Shown: positions 23,252 to 34,142 of the stretch, one piece after another
Position numbering within the stretch: the stretch's first letter is position 1
Layout: each line of letters starts with the position of its first letter
Assembly (NCBI GenBank): GCA_963706315.1
Contig: CAVPMA010000015.1
Span: 868,001-932,000 of the forward strand
Direction of reading: 5' to 3'
Source of the DNA: CALMEC01 sp963706315
Lineage (GTDB): Bacteria; Actinomycetota; Thermoleophilia; Miltoncostaeales; Miltoncostaeaceae
Length of the DNA stretch: 64,000 bases
Position numbers and translations under genes: made by a program
The notes under the pieces: generated by a model
What the model was told of the DNA's origin: nothing
The model's database searches: none
The model's input: only the letters and a program-made list of their open reading frames with translations

Positions 23252-23259
<8 letters not shown>
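21850..23259 (-). CDS. pep2: Maltokinase (Pep2/Mak)
   Basis: Phosphorylates maltose to maltose-1-phosphate, the GlgE donor. The 469-residue aminoglycoside-phosphotransferase-fold protein begins with a maltokinase-type N-cap (DDDALTAFVTERRWFGSR). It shows the kinase loop VVFDERMILKCYRRLEAGINPELELL, the catalytic HGDLHLGQALW and the DFEGEP metal motif. Length fits Mak. It is a separate gene here, overlapping treS by 8 bp, whereas some bacteria fuse the two. Confidence 0.9.
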
Positions 23260-24915
<1,656 letters not shown>

Positions 24916-24919
<4 letters not shown>

Positions 24920-26832
24920 GGCCGCACCGCCAGCACGTGCGCGGCGCCCGCGTCGAGCCCGACGTAGTTCCCGCCGACGCGCCAGTCGAAGAACCCGTCG
25001 GTGACGGCGTCGACGACGGTGAAGCGCTCCGGGAGGCCGAGGTCGCCAGGCACGTGGGCCAGGCCGACCTGCCGGGCCTTGGGATCGAGGTTGACGACCA
25101 CGATGACGGCCCCGGCGCCGTCGCCCTTGACGTACGCGATCAGCTGCGTGTTCTCGGTGTCGATAAACCGCAGCGGGCCGATCCGCTGAAGGGCCGGCTG
25201 CGCGCGTCGCACGGCGTTGAGCCTCGCCGCCAGATCGAGCAGCGGGCCGTCGAGCCGGCGGCGCTTCGTCTCGTACTTCTCAGAGTCGAGGTACTCCTCG
25301 CTGCCGCGCCGCACCGGGGTCCGCTCCGCATGCTCGAAGCCGGAGTAGATCCCGTAGCTCGCCCCGAGCGTGGCGGCCAGCACGAGCCTGATGCGGAATG
25401 CCTCCTGCCCGCCGCTCTGGAGATAGTCGTGGAGGATGTCCGGGGTGTTCGCGAAGAGGTTCGGGCGGAAGAAGGCGGCGACGTCGGGCCGGCTGAGTTC
25501 GGTGAGGTACTCGGTCAACTCCGCCTTCGAGTTGCGCCAGGTGAAGTAGGTGTACGACTGGTTGAAGCCCACCTTGCCGAGGGCGTACATCATCGACGGC
25601 TTCGTGAAAGCCTCGGCGAGGAACACCACCTCGGGGTGCTTCTCGCGCACGGTGCCGATCAGCCACTCCCAGAAGCCGAGCGGCTTCGTATGGGGATTGT
25701 CCACCCGGAAGATCCGCACGCCCTGCGCGCACCAGAACAGCACCACCGCACGGACCTCCTCCCACAGGGCTCGCCAGTGCGGCGTGTCGAAGTTGACGTT
25801 GTAGATGTCCTGGTATCTCTTGGGCGGGTTCTCCGCGTACTTCAGCGTTCCGTCCGGCCGATGGTAGAACCACTCGGGGTGCTCGATGAGCCACGGGTGG
25901 TCCGGGGAGCACTGGATCGCGAGGTCCAGCGCGATCTCGATGTCGTGGGCGGCGGCCGCGGCGACGAGCCGGTCGAAGTCCTCGATCGTCCCGAGCTCGG
26001 GATGGACCGCTGTGTGCCCGCCCTCGTGCGATCCGATCGCCCACGGACTCCCGGGCTCGCCCGGCTTCGCGGTGAGCGTGTTGTTGCGCCCCTTGCGGTG
26101 GGTCGTGCCGATCGGGTGGATCGGCGGGAAGTAGAGGACATCGAATCCGAGCTCGGCGAAGCGGGGCAGGTGCTGCTCCACGCCGGCGAACCCGCCCCAC
26201 GAGCGCGGAAAGAGCTCGTACCAGTTGCCGAACGTGGCCCGCGTGCGGTCGACGACGATCCGGTACGTATCGGATCGCGCTCGCTCCGGTCGGTCGGGTC
26301 TGCGGAGCATGATGTCGGCGAGCGTCTCGTCCATCGCAGCGGCCAGCCGGTCGACCTGGGGGAGCTCGGACCGGATCGCGGCGATCGCGGCCTTGACGTG
26401 ATCCTTGTCGCCGCCACGCAGGCGCCGCAGCGGCGCCTCGATCAACGCCGCGCCCTCGAGCAGCTCGCTCGCCAGATCCTCCTGGCCGCCCACGATCCGC
26501 CGGCTCATCTCCTCGCGCCATGAAGCGAAGCTGTCGACCCAGGCCTCGACTGCGAGCTCGTGCACGCCCAACTCGTCGGCCACGATCGTCGCGTGCCAGC
26601 GGTCGGTTCCCGGGGCCTCGCTCATCGGAACCTCGACCCAGCCGCCTTCGGGCGCCCGGTGGCGCAGCACGCTGCGGAGGGTCTCGTGCCCGTCGCGCAG
26701 CAGCGTCGCCGAGACGGTGACGCGGTCGCCCTTGGTCACCTTCGGCGCGTGCCGGCCGCAGTCAATCGCCGGCTGAACGTCCTCGATCGTGATCCGGGTC
26801 GGACGCGACTTCGGGGCAGGCGGAAGCATCAC
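24916..26832 (-). CDS. glgE: Maltosyltransferase GlgE
   Basis: Adds maltosyl units from maltose-1-phosphate to alpha-1,4-glucan. The 638-residue protein has the N-terminal beta domain (RITIEDVQPAIDCGRHAPKVTKGD), the long helical insert before the barrel, NWYELFPRSWGGF, FPPIHPIGTTHRKGRNN, the nucleophile region GVRIFRVDNPHTKP, FLAEAFTKP for the acid, and the GFEHAERTPV end motif. GTG 26832 or ATG 26829 can start it; no clear Shine-Dalgarno. It lies 27 bp after lgt on the same strand and heads the glucan genes. Confidence 0.95.
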
Positions 26833-26859
26833 GGCAGCATGCCGGATTTTGCCGCTTGG

Positions 26860-27606
26860 TTACGCAGCAGCAGCGATTCGGTGGGTGCGTTTGCGCCCCG
26901 CGCCGAGGATCGCGGCGCCGAGGACGACGAGGGCCAGCGAAATGAGCTGCGCGGTCGTGAGCCCTGCGACGACCGCGTCGTTGCGCCGGATGAACTCCAC
27001 GAGGAAGCGCTCGATCCCGCCGAGGATGCACCACACGCCGAACAGCGCCCAGGGGCCGTCGAACCGGGCGCGCAGCCGCCACAGGAGCCAGAAGACCACG
27101 AGCATCGCGGTCGTCTCGTAGAGGGGGGTGGGGTGGACGAGATCGGTCGTCGGGACCTCGCCGTCGGGGTAGCTCATCGACCAGGGAAGCGAGCTCGCGG
27201 AGCCGTAGTCGCCGTCGCCGGAGAGCTGGCAGCCGATCCGGCCGACGGCGTAGCCCAGCGCGAGCGCCGGCGCCGCGGTGTTCCCGATGAGGCCGAGCGG
27301 GATCCGTCGCCACATGCCCACCGCGATCACGCCGATGGCACCACCGATGAGGCCGCCATACCACACCAGCCCGGTGCTCGAGAACAGACCGCCCTGGTCG
27401 GGATTCGCGATCAGGTAGTTCACCCGGGCGCCGACGAATCCGCCGACCCCCGCGGCGACGGCGATCTCCCACGCAACGACCGGGTCACGTCCACGGTCGC
27501 GGAGGTCGATTCCCACGAAGAGGGCGGGCAGGATCAGGGCGAGCGCCGCCATCAATCCGAAGCTGTGCAGCGTGAACGGCCCGATCTGGAACAGGTCCGG
27601 GATCAC
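26860..27606 (-). CDS. lgt: Prolipoprotein diacylglyceryl transferase
   Basis: Transfers diacylglycerol from phosphatidylglycerol to the lipobox cysteine of prelipoproteins, in the cytoplasmic membrane. The 248-residue protein has about seven membrane segments. The signature GRIGCQLSGDGDYG lies mid-protein, HPTPLYET follows, and GGIERFLVEFIR holds the late conserved Arg. GTG 27606 was chosen over the frame's upstream start because GGAGGG lies 6 bp before it and the added residues are basic noise. It precedes glgE by 27 bp, so it probably shares the glucan operon. Confidence 0.93.
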   Translation of the reverse strand: MIPDLFQIGPFTLHSFGLMAALALILPALFVGIDLRDRGRDPVVAWEIAVAAGVGGFVGARVNYLIANPDQGGLFSSTGLVWYGGLIGGAIGVIAVGMWRRIPLGLIGNTAAPALALGYAVGRIGCQLSGDGDYGSASSLPWSMSYPDGEVPTTDLVHPTPLYETTAMLVVFWLLWRLRARFDGPWALFGVWCILGGIERFLVEFIRRNDAVVAGLTTAQLISLALVVLGAAILGAGRKRTHRIAAAA

Positions 27607-27828
27607 CGAGCGCCCTCCGGTCCGCCGGTGGGCGCTGCGCCGGGCGACCCCGGTCGGTTCTGGCAAGTCATGCGCATCGGCCTCCGTTCATGCGGGTGGA
27701 CGATATCCGCTGCCGCCGCGTGTCCTGCGACCCACAGGCGCCGGCGGAACCAGCAACCGTGCCGGGGTTTCAGGTCCGCCGTCGCGCCAGCGTCGGTAGA
27801 CTCGGCCGACCCGCCCGGTCCCGCACCG

Positions 27829-28299
27829 ATGCCCGATCACCGTCTCACGCAGATCTACCTGGATGACCACGCCGCGGTGGCGGCGGCGACCTACGAGCTG
27901 ATCGGCCGCATGATCCACTCGGGCGCGCACCCCGATCATGCGGGTCTGCTCGTCGACGTGCGCGACGAGATCGCGGGCGATCGCCGTCGCATCGAGGGAT
28001 GCCTTGCGGCGCTCGGGACGAAGCCGTCCCGCGTGAAGCTGGGGCTCGCGTGGCTGGCCGAGAAGGGCGGGCGGCTCAAGCTGAACGGACGGGTGCTCGC
28101 GTCGAGCCCGCTCACCCCGCTTGTCGAACTCGAGGGGCTCGGGCTGGCTCTGGAGGCGCACCGGGCCCTGTGGCGGGCCATGGAGCGCCGCGGGCCTGAG
28201 CCGGAGCGCGACGACTTCCGGGCACGCGCCGATCGGGTGGAGCGCCGCATGCGCGAGATCGAGGACCTGCGGCTGCGGGCGGCCGACGCCGCCCTCTGA
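27829..28299 (+). CDS. Ferritin-like helical protein of unknown function
   Basis: A 156-residue, almost all-helical protein. The pattern of YLDDHAAVAAATYELIGRM, a DEIAGDRRRIEGCLAALG helix and a long ELEGLGLALEAHRALWRAM helix resembles four-helix ferritin-like or DUF892-type bundles. The Asp/Glu/His spacing could bind metal but no full di-iron motif can be drawn. TAGACT at 27797-27802 may be its -10 box, about 26 nt upstream of the ATG. It stands alone between lgt (divergent) and the Fur gene. Confidence 0.6.
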   Translation: MPDHRLTQIYLDDHAAVAAATYELIGRMIHSGAHPDHAGLLVDVRDEIAGDRRRIEGCLAALGTKPSRVKLGLAWLAEKGGRLKLNGRVLASSPLTPLVELEGLGLALEAHRALWRAMERRGPEPERDDFRARADRVERRMREIEDLRLRAADAAL

Positions 28300-28320
28300 T
28301 CCGGGCCGGCGGGCGTCGCC

Positions 28321-28326
28321 TACAAT
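28321..28326 (+). promoter_or_regulatory. -10 box of a leaderless start
   Basis: TACAAT, a close match to consensus, lies 6 nt before ATG 28333 of the Fur-family gene, with no Shine-Dalgarno. Confidence 0.55.
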
Positions 28327-28332
28327 CGACCG

Positions 28333-28752
28333 ATGGACGGTGCCGAGACGCTCTCCCACCACGGCCTGCGCCGTACGCCGCAGCGCATGGCGGTGCTTCA
28401 GGCACTCGATGACGGTCACGCGCTCAGCGCTCAGGAGGTCTTCGCCCGCGCTCGCACGCACTGCCCCGAGCTCGGGCTGTCGACGGTGTACCGCACGCTG
28501 CTCGCATTGACCGACGCCGGGATGCTCGACGTGATCGGTCAGCACGACGGCGAGGCGACCTACCGGCGCTGCGGTGCGTCGCATCACCACCACCTCGTCT
28601 GTACCGGGTGTCGGCGGGTTGAGGAGCTCGAGGAGTGCGACCTCAGCCCGATCGAGTCGCGGATTGCCGGAGAGCACGACTTCCGGGTCGACGGACACAC
28701 GCTCACCTTTCACGGCCTCTGCCGCGATTGCCGCGACCAGCAGCAGCGCTGA
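28333..28752 (+). CDS. zur: Fur-family metal regulator, probable Zur
   Basis: A 139-residue winged-helix repressor. The DNA-binding part spans 8-80 (RRTPQRMAVLQAL, LGLSTVYRTLLALTDAGML). Four consecutive His at 84-87 lead into C90xxC93, and C130xxC133 completes the structural zinc site. Family and size are clear. The metal is inferred as zinc because znuABC lies 1 kb away and carries a Fur/Zur-type box. The gene appears leaderless. Its stop overlaps the next gene's proposed CTG start. Confidence 0.85.
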   Translation: MDGAETLSHHGLRRTPQRMAVLQALDDGHALSAQEVFARARTHCPELGLSTVYRTLLALTDAGMLDVIGQHDGEATYRRCGASHHHHLVCTGCRRVEELEECDLSPIESRIAGEHDFRVDGHTLTFHGLCRDCRDQQQR

Positions 28753-29900
28753 GTCGCGACGACGCCCGGCGCGTCGCGCTGCGGGCACAGGGGTTCGTCG
28801 GCCGCCCCGACCGGCGGGCGGGGGCCGCCGGGGTCCTTCGCGCGCTCGGCGCGGTGCAGCTCGACACGATCAGCGTCCTCGCGCGGTGGCACGAGCTCGT
28901 TCCGTACGCCCGTCTCGGCCCGATCGGGCGCGGGGCGGTCGAGCTGGCGTACTGGTCGCGGCCGGCCCGGGCCTTCGAGTACTGGGCCCACGCCGCCAGC
29001 ATCCTGCCGATCGAGGATTGGCCGTGGTACGCGATGCGTCGCGCCCGCCATGCCCGCGCGCTTGGAGGTCCATCGGAGCCCCGGCGGGCGGTGCTCGCCC
29101 GCCTCGAGGCCGAAGGCCCGCTCACCGCGCGTGAGCTCGGCGGTGCCCGGCTCGGCGGTCCGTGGTGGGACTGGTCTCCCCTCAAGCGCGCCGCCGAGGA
29201 GTTGCTCGCCGCGGGCGACCTGGTGTGCGTGGAACGCCGGGGGTGGCAGCGGGTCTACGACCTCGCCGAGCGCGCGATCCCCGCGGGCCTGCGTAAGCAG
29301 CGGCCCACGGATGACGAGTGCAAGGTCGAGCTCATCCGCCGCGCCGCCACCGCCCTGGGCGTGGCCACGTTGGACGACATCGCCGACTACCACCGCCAGC
29401 GCGTGTCGCGGCTGCGCGCCGTCATTGCCGGCGCAGGGCTCGTCCCTGTGGAGGTCGAGGGATGGGGAGCGCCGGCATGGGCGTGCCCGGCGGCCTTCGA
29501 GGATGCCGGTGCGAACGGGCGAGGGCATCATCGGGAGACACTCCTGTCCCCGTTCGACTCGTTGATCTGGAGTCGTGCCCGCACCGAGCGGATCTTCGGC
29601 CTGCGCCACCGGCTCGAGGCGTATCTCCCGGCGACCCGGCGGACGCACGGTTACTTTGCGATGCCGGTGCTTGCCGGCGGGAGGCTGGTCGCGCGCGTCG
29701 ACCCCGCGCGGCGCAACGGGTCACTTGTCGCCCGTGCGGTCACCGTCGAGCGGGCATCCGCCGTCGGCGCGGTCGCGCGGGCGATGGTCGAGGCGGCTCG
29801 CTGGGTCGACTGCGACGGGGTCATGCTCGAACGGGTCGCGCCGCTCGAGTGCGAAGCGCCATTGCGAGCAGCCCTGCGCGTGGCGACACGAGCCATGTGA
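28749..29900 (+). CDS. Winged-helix DNA-binding protein (YcaQ/HTH_42 type), probable CTG start
   Basis: A 383-residue protein of the family that includes the crosslink-repair glycosylase YcaQ. It opens LSRDDARRVALRAQGF as the family does and has LGAVQLDTISVLARWHELV, EYWAHAASILP, PLTARELGG (winged helix) and SPFDSLIWSRARTERIFGLRHRLEAYLP. No ATG, GTG or TTG gives this N-terminus. CTG 28749, overlapping the fur stop as CTGA, does; no Shine-Dalgarno is seen, so re-initiation is likely. Its 3' end overlaps the convergent znuB by 80 bp. Glycosylase activity is an inference. Confidence 0.8.
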   Translation: MSRDDARRVALRAQGFVGRPDRRAGAAGVLRALGAVQLDTISVLARWHELVPYARLGPIGRGAVELAYWSRPARAFEYWAHAASILPIEDWPWYAMRRARHARALGGPSEPRRAVLARLEAEGPLTARELGGARLGGPWWDWSPLKRAAEELLAAGDLVCVERRGWQRVYDLAERAIPAGLRKQRPTDDECKVELIRRAATALGVATLDDIADYHRQRVSRLRAVIAGAGLVPVEVEGWGAPAWACPAAFEDAGANGRGHHRETLLSPFDSLIWSRARTERIFGLRHRLEAYLPATRRTHGYFAMPVLAGGRLVARVDPARRNGSLVARAVTVERASAVGAVARAMVEAARWVDCDGVMLERVAPLECEAPLRAALRVATRAM

Positions 29901-30681
29901 GGGCGAACAGGCCGGTCGCGACCAATACCACCGCGCCGCCCGCCGCGACCCCGCCGTAGTAGGAGAGGTAGAGCCCGCCGACGCCCGCGGCGATCCCGAA
30001 CAGGATCGCCGCCGCGATCGTCGTCCCGATGCGGCGGCAGACGAGCCGTGCCGTTGCCGCCGGCGTGACGAACATCGCGAGGACCAGCACGTTGCCGATC
30101 GCCCGCACCGACACCACCACCGCAAGCGCCAGCGCCAGCAGCAGGAGCCCGTCGATCCAGGCGGTGCGGACGCCCGCCCCGGCCGCCGCCTCGCGATCGA
30201 ACGAACTCGCGATGAGCGGGCGCCGCACGGCGAGCAGTGCGACCAAGACGATCGCGCCCACGAGCGCCGTGACCACGAGATCCTCTCGTGACACGCCGAG
30301 CAGGCTGCCGAACAGGAACGACGTGACGTCGCGGTCGAGCGGACCGAGCGCCGACGCGAGCAGCGCGCCGGTGGCGAACATTCCCGTGAAGACGACCCCG
30401 ATCGCGGTCTCGTCGCTCGTGCGCGTCGACCGCGATGCGAGCAGGATCCCCGCCGCCGCCACGAGTCCTGCGATCAACCCTCCCACGACGATCGAGCCAC
30501 CGAACGCGGCCGCGAGGATCGCGCCGGGAAAGATCGTGTGCGAGAAGGCCTCTACGGTGTACGGAAGGCCGCGGACGACCACGAAGACGCCGAGCGCGCC
30601 ACCGATGACGCCGACGATCATCAGCTCGAGGCCCGCCCTGGTGACGAGCTCCGTGCTCCACGGGGCCGCGAGCCAGCTCAC
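29821..30681 (-). CDS. znuB: Zinc/manganese ABC transporter permease
   Basis: A 286-residue ABC-3 family permease with about eight membrane helices. Early conserved parts are GALGVFVVVRGLPYTVEAFSHTIFPGA; the cytoplasmic coupling region and a SVRAIGNVLVLAMFVTPAATARLV helix follow. It starts in an ATGA overlap with znuC. The last 80 bp overlap the end of the convergent winged-helix gene; the final basic residues are therefore constrained by two frames. Confidence 0.9.
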   Translation of the reverse strand: MSWLAAPWSTELVTRAGLELMIVGVIGGALGVFVVVRGLPYTVEAFSHTIFPGAILAAAFGGSIVVGGLIAGLVAAAGILLASRSTRTSDETAIGVVFTGMFATGALLASALGPLDRDVTSFLFGSLLGVSREDLVVTALVGAIVLVALLAVRRPLIASSFDREAAAGAGVRTAWIDGLLLLALALAVVVSVRAIGNVLVLAMFVTPAATARLVCRRIGTTIAAAILFGIAAGVGGLYLSYYGGVAAGGAVVLVATGLFALTWLVSPRAGLLAMALRTRAARPVRA

Positions 30682-31487
30682 CCGTCCGCTCCGTGGTCAT
30701 GGTACGGAGGATGATCGTGGTCGTGCGCGTGGTCGTGGTCGTGATGGGCGCCCTCGTCGAGCACGCCGACCGGCCGTCCGTCGCTCGGGTCCAGCACGAG
30801 CAGGGTGCCCTCGTACGTGCGGGTCAGGGTCTCGGCCGTGAACGTCTCACCGGGTGGCCCGTAGGCAATGACACGGCGGTTGAGGAACAGGAGCCGGTCG
30901 CAGGTGCGGGCGGCGTCGTTGAGGTCGTGGGTCGCGACCAGCAGCGTTACGCCGCCGTCGCGGAGCCGGTTCATCGCGTCCTGGATGATCCGGGCGCTCG
31001 CGGCGTCGACACCGGTGAGGGGCTCGTCGAGGAGCATCACGCGCCCGCCGTGCGCGAGGGCGCGCGCGAGGATGACGCGCTGTCGCTGCCCGCCGGAGAG
31101 CTCGCCGAACACGCAGTCGGCGTGAGGGCCCATGCCGAGCTCGTCGAGCGCGCGGTGTGCGGTCTTGCGCTCACCGCGGCCAAGCGGCCGCCACCACGGT
31201 GTGGCCGAGTACCGGCCCATAAGGGCCACGTCGAATGCGGTTGCGGGAAAGTCGAGCGCCGCCCGGTCGCCCTGCGGGACGTACGCGGGCGCGCCATCCA
31301 GTCGCACCGTACCCGTGTGCGGCAGCAAGCCGAGCATCGCCCGGAACAGCGTCGACTTGCCGGCGCCGTTCGGGCCGATGACACCCACGATGCAGCCGGC
31401 GGGGGCGGCGAACGTCACGTCGTCGATCGCCCGCCGCTGGCCGAACACGACCGAGAGGCCCGCGACCTCGACGGCGGCGTCGCTCAC
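30678..31487 (-). CDS. znuC: Zinc ABC transporter ATPase with His-rich tail
   Basis: A 269-residue ABC ATPase: Walker A GPNGAGKST, signature LSGGQRQR, Walker B VMLLDEP and the switch His in VATHDL. The last ~28 residues are His/Asp-rich (HHDHDHAHDHDH and more), a metal-binding tail that fits zinc supply. It overlaps znuA and znuB by four bases on each side, giving an A-C-B operon. Confidence 0.93.
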   Translation of the reverse strand: MSDAAVEVAGLSVVFGQRRAIDDVTFAAPAGCIVGVIGPNGAGKSTLFRAMLGLLPHTGTVRLDGAPAYVPQGDRAALDFPATAFDVALMGRYSATPWWRPLGRGERKTAHRALDELGMGPHADCVFGELSGGQRQRVILARALAHGGRVMLLDEPLTGVDAASARIIQDAMNRLRDGGVTLLVATHDLNDAARTCDRLLFLNRRVIAYGPPGETFTAETLTRTYEGTLLVLDPSDGRPVGVLDEGAHHDHDHAHDHDHPPYHDHGADG

Positions 31488-32404
31488 CCGGGCCCCATCC
31501 CCGCGATGATCGCGTCCATGTCCGCTCGCATCATGCCGAGGTACGTCCCGGCCGGCGTGTCGGCGGGGCCGAGGGTGTCGCCGTACAGCGGCTTGCCCAG
31601 GGTCGCGCCGGCCTCCTCGGCGATCGCCCGCTCCAACCGGGGATCGACCGACGACTCGGGGAACACGGTGCGCACGCCCTCCCGGCGGATCGTGGCGGCC
31701 AGCGCCGCCACCTCGTTCGCGGCCGGCTCGGCGGCGGTCGAGAGCGACGGGATGACCGTTCCGACGACCTTGATCCCGAAGTGCCTCGCGAAGTAGCCGA
31801 AGGCGTCGTGATCGGTCACGATCTTGCGCGACGCGGCTGGGACCGCGGCGATGCGCGCCTTGAGCTCGGCGTCCAGCGCCTCGATCTGGTCGACGTAGCG
31901 GTCCGCATTCGCCTGGTACGTCTCCGCGCCGGCCGGATCGGCCGCTGCGAGGCCTGTCGCGATGTTCCGCACCATGATCGCCGCGTTGACCGGGTCGAGC
32001 CAGACGTGCGGATCGCCCGCCGGCTCCTTGTCGTCGCCCGGCAGCGGCTCGATGCCGTTCGTCGCGACCACGCGGACCGGGTCACCGCCGGCGTTGGCCA
32101 CGACCTGATCGAGCCAGTCGTCGAGCCCGAGGCCATGCTCGATGACGACCTGGGCGTCGGCGACCGCGGTGACGTCGCTCGGCTTCGGTTCGTACTCGTG
32201 GGGGTCGGTGTTGGGCTGGAGAAGCTGTGACAGGGCGATTCGTTTCCCGCCGACGTTGCGGGTGAAGTCGGCGAGCTGCGTGGTCGTGGCGACGACGCGC
32301 ACGCCGGAGCCGCTCGGCGACGCTCCCGTGCCGCAGCCGGCGAGCACGGTCGCGACGAGGAGCGCGGCGGTAAGAAGAACGGGCACGCACGGGCGGAGTC
32401 GCAC
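31484..32404 (-). CDS. znuA: Zinc/manganese-binding lipoprotein
   Basis: A 306-residue cluster A-I substrate-binding protein. The signal peptide ends in the lipobox LAGC (about residue 23), so it is lipid-anchored. NTDPHEYEPKPSD, EHGLGLDDWLD and DPHVWLDPVNA place the metal-binding His residues, and HDAFGYFARHFGIKVVGT with FPESSVDPRL completes the family pattern. GTG 32404 starts it; the Fur/Zur-type box sits 21-35 bp upstream. It lacks the long His-loop of some ZnuA, so Zn versus Mn is uncertain. Confidence 0.9.
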   Translation of the reverse strand: MRLRPCVPVLLTAALLVATVLAGCGTGASPSGSGVRVVATTTQLADFTRNVGGKRIALSQLLQPNTDPHEYEPKPSDVTAVADAQVVIEHGLGLDDWLDQVVANAGGDPVRVVATNGIEPLPGDDKEPAGDPHVWLDPVNAAIMVRNIATGLAAADPAGAETYQANADRYVDQIEALDAELKARIAAVPAASRKIVTDHDAFGYFARHFGIKVVGTVIPSLSTAAEPAANEVAALAATIRREGVRTVFPESSVDPRLERAIAEEAGATLGKPLYGDTLGPADTPAGTYLGMMRADMDAIIAGMGPG

Positions 32405-32424
32405 GTGCGTGATCCTCGACTAGA

Positions 32425-32439
32425 TGAGAATAAATATCA
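32425..32439. promoter_or_regulatory. Fur/Zur-type 7-1-7 operator upstream of znuA
   Basis: On the minus strand the site reads TGATATT-T-ATTCTCA, matching the Fur-family 7-1-7 consensus TGATAAT-n-ATTATCA at 12 of 14 positions. It is the AT-richest spot around and lies 21-35 bp before the znuA start, where it would cover a -10 region. It also overlaps the stop codon of the upstream permease gene. Confidence 0.65.
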
Positions 32440-33291
32440 AGTAGGAACGGCTGTCATCCGTACCCGCACGCGGTCGCGAACGGCGCACCCCGCCGCAACC
32501 GTCACGAAGACGCCGGCTGCGACCACCGCGATGCCGGCGCCGGGCGGCGCGTCGAGCTGATACGCAAGCCACAGCCCGGCGACGCCCTCGGCGGCCGCGA
32601 AGGCGATGCCCGCGGCCTGCAACGCGACGACGCGGGTGGTGAGCATCCGCGCGGTCGCGGAGGGGACCAGGAGGAGCGCCGAGACCAGCAGGCTCCCGAC
32701 CGCGCGCACCGAGACCGCGACCGTGCCGGCCAGCAACACCATCAGGACGAGGTCGACGATCCGCACGCGGCGCCCGTCGGCGATCGCGAGCTCCCGGTGG
32801 AACGTCGACGCCGCCAGGTCACGCCCGAAGACGAGGGTGGCCGTGATCGCAAGGCACGCGATCACCGCGGTGCGCGCCACCTCGTCCGATCCGATCGCGA
32901 GGAGGCTGCCGAAGAGGAGCGCGTTCGCGCGGACGCCGGGGTCGGTGATGTCGCTCACCAGCACGGCGCCGATGGCGAGGCATGCGGCGAGCACGATCGC
33001 GACTGCGACACCGTTGGCGAGTTCGGGCCGGTGCGCGAGCCACGTGAGCCCGAGGGCCAGGACGATCGCCGCAGCGAGCGAGGCGCCGAACAGGCTCCAT
33101 CCTGCGAGCGCCGCGATGACCAGCGCCGGGAACGTCGCGTGGCCCACGGCGTGGGTGACGAACGCGAGGCGCCGGGTGACTACCCACGTTCCCAGCAGCC
33201 CGGCGGGGATGGCGAGGATGAGCACCGCCGCCAGCGCCCGCTGCATGAACAGCGGCCGGAACGGGTCGATGATCGCGTCGAGGACTGACAC
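32437..33291 (-). CDS. Second ABC-3 family metal permease
   Basis: A 284-residue membrane protein of the ZnuB/MntB type with about eight helices (VTRRLAFVTHAVGHATFPALV; DGRRVRIVDLVLMVLLAGTVAVSVRAVGSLLVSALLLVPSA). It precedes znuA on the same strand and ends inside the Zur-type box, so the operator would not control it from its position. No partner ATPase or binding protein of its own is visible; it may share ZnuA and ZnuC. GTG 33291 lies 7 nt after TACAAA, a leaderless arrangement. Confidence 0.85.
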   Translation of the reverse strand: MSVLDAIIDPFRPLFMQRALAAVLILAIPAGLLGTWVVTRRLAFVTHAVGHATFPALVIAALAGWSLFGASLAAAIVLALGLTWLAHRPELANGVAVAIVLAACLAIGAVLVSDITDPGVRANALLFGSLLAIGSDEVARTAVIACLAITATLVFGRDLAASTFHRELAIADGRRVRIVDLVLMVLLAGTVAVSVRAVGSLLVSALLLVPSATARMLTTRVVALQAAGIAFAAAEGVAGLWLAYQLDAPPGAGIAVVAAGVFVTVAAGCAVRDRVRVRMTAVPT

Positions 33292-33298
33292 AGCCGGG

Positions 33299-33304
33299 TT
33301 TGTA
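33299..33304 (-). promoter_or_regulatory. -10 box of a leaderless start
   Basis: TACAAA on the minus strand lies 7 nt before GTG 33291 of the second permease gene, without a Shine-Dalgarno. Confidence 0.45.
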
Positions 33305-33431
33305 TCCCATTCGCGGGCGGCTGCGGACGGATCGCGCCCTTAACCAGGCCTTCACATGAGTCACAGGTTGACCTGAGGTTGCGCGCCTACGGTCTGTCAA
33401 CCGGTCGATGTCTGTCTCGAGGAGGATGCTC

Positions 33432-34070
33432 GTGGTACGGCTCAGCAAACGGACGATTGCGCTGGTTTCGGCGGGGGTGCTCGGAGTCGGCGGCGCGACC
33501 ATCGGTTGGGCGGCGACCTCGGGGAGCGACAAGTCGCCGGCGGCGGCGCTCGCCGACGCGCTCAACAAGAACGAGGGCACGCACCTCACCGAGGCAGACA
33601 TCCGTCAGGCGATGGAGGACGTCTTCAAGGCCCGCCTCGACGCGGCGGTGAAGGCCGGCAGACTCACGCAGGCGCAGGCCGACGGGATGCTGCAGCGGTA
33701 CAAGAACGGGCCGCAGCCGCCGGCGGGGCGCGCCGCGCACCGGTCAGAGCGAATCGCGCCCGTGGCGAAGGCGCTCGGGATGACCGCCGAGGAGGTCTTC
33801 TCGGCGCTGAAGTCGGGCAAGACCCTGGCGAAGCTGGCGCAGGAGAAGGGCGTGTCTCGGGCGAAACTGCTCGCGGCGATCAAGGAGGGGATCCAGGCCG
33901 AGGCGAAGGAGCACGGCCGCACCCTCTCGGCTACCGAGCTCGACGCCGCGGCGGCGCGGATGGCCGACGCCACCGGTCCCCGTGAGCGGGGCGGGCACCG
34001 CGGTCGCGGTCACCGCGGGTTCGGCCCCGGAGGCTTCGGTCCCGGTGAGATTCCTCCTCTCGGGCCGTAG
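33432..34070 (+). CDS. Exported hypothetical protein, helical, Gly-rich tail
   Basis: A 212-residue protein with an N-terminal hydrophobic segment (TIALVSAGVLGVGGATIGWA) ending near residue 24 as a signal peptide or anchor. The body is helical and charged, with two similar units: LTEADIRQAMEDVFKARLDAAVKAGRLTQAQADGMLQ and ALGMTAEEVFSALKSGKTLAKLAQEKGVSRAKLL. This repeat style is common in actinobacterial secreted proteins. The C-terminus is Gly/Arg/His-rich. GTG 33432 is favoured: GGAGG lies 6 bp before it but touches the ATG at 33426. Function unknown. Confidence 0.75.
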   Translation: MVRLSKRTIALVSAGVLGVGGATIGWAATSGSDKSPAAALADALNKNEGTHLTEADIRQAMEDVFKARLDAAVKAGRLTQAQADGMLQRYKNGPQPPAGRAAHRSERIAPVAKALGMTAEEVFSALKSGKTLAKLAQEKGVSRAKLLAAIKEGIQAEAKEHGRTLSATELDAAAARMADATGPRERGGHRGRGHRGFGPGGFGPGEIPPLGP

Positions 34071-34142
34071 GCGGGCCGGAGCCCGGTCGTGTGACACACC
34101 GCTCGTCCCGGTGTGTCACACCACCGGTTGGCCTGCTCGCGT

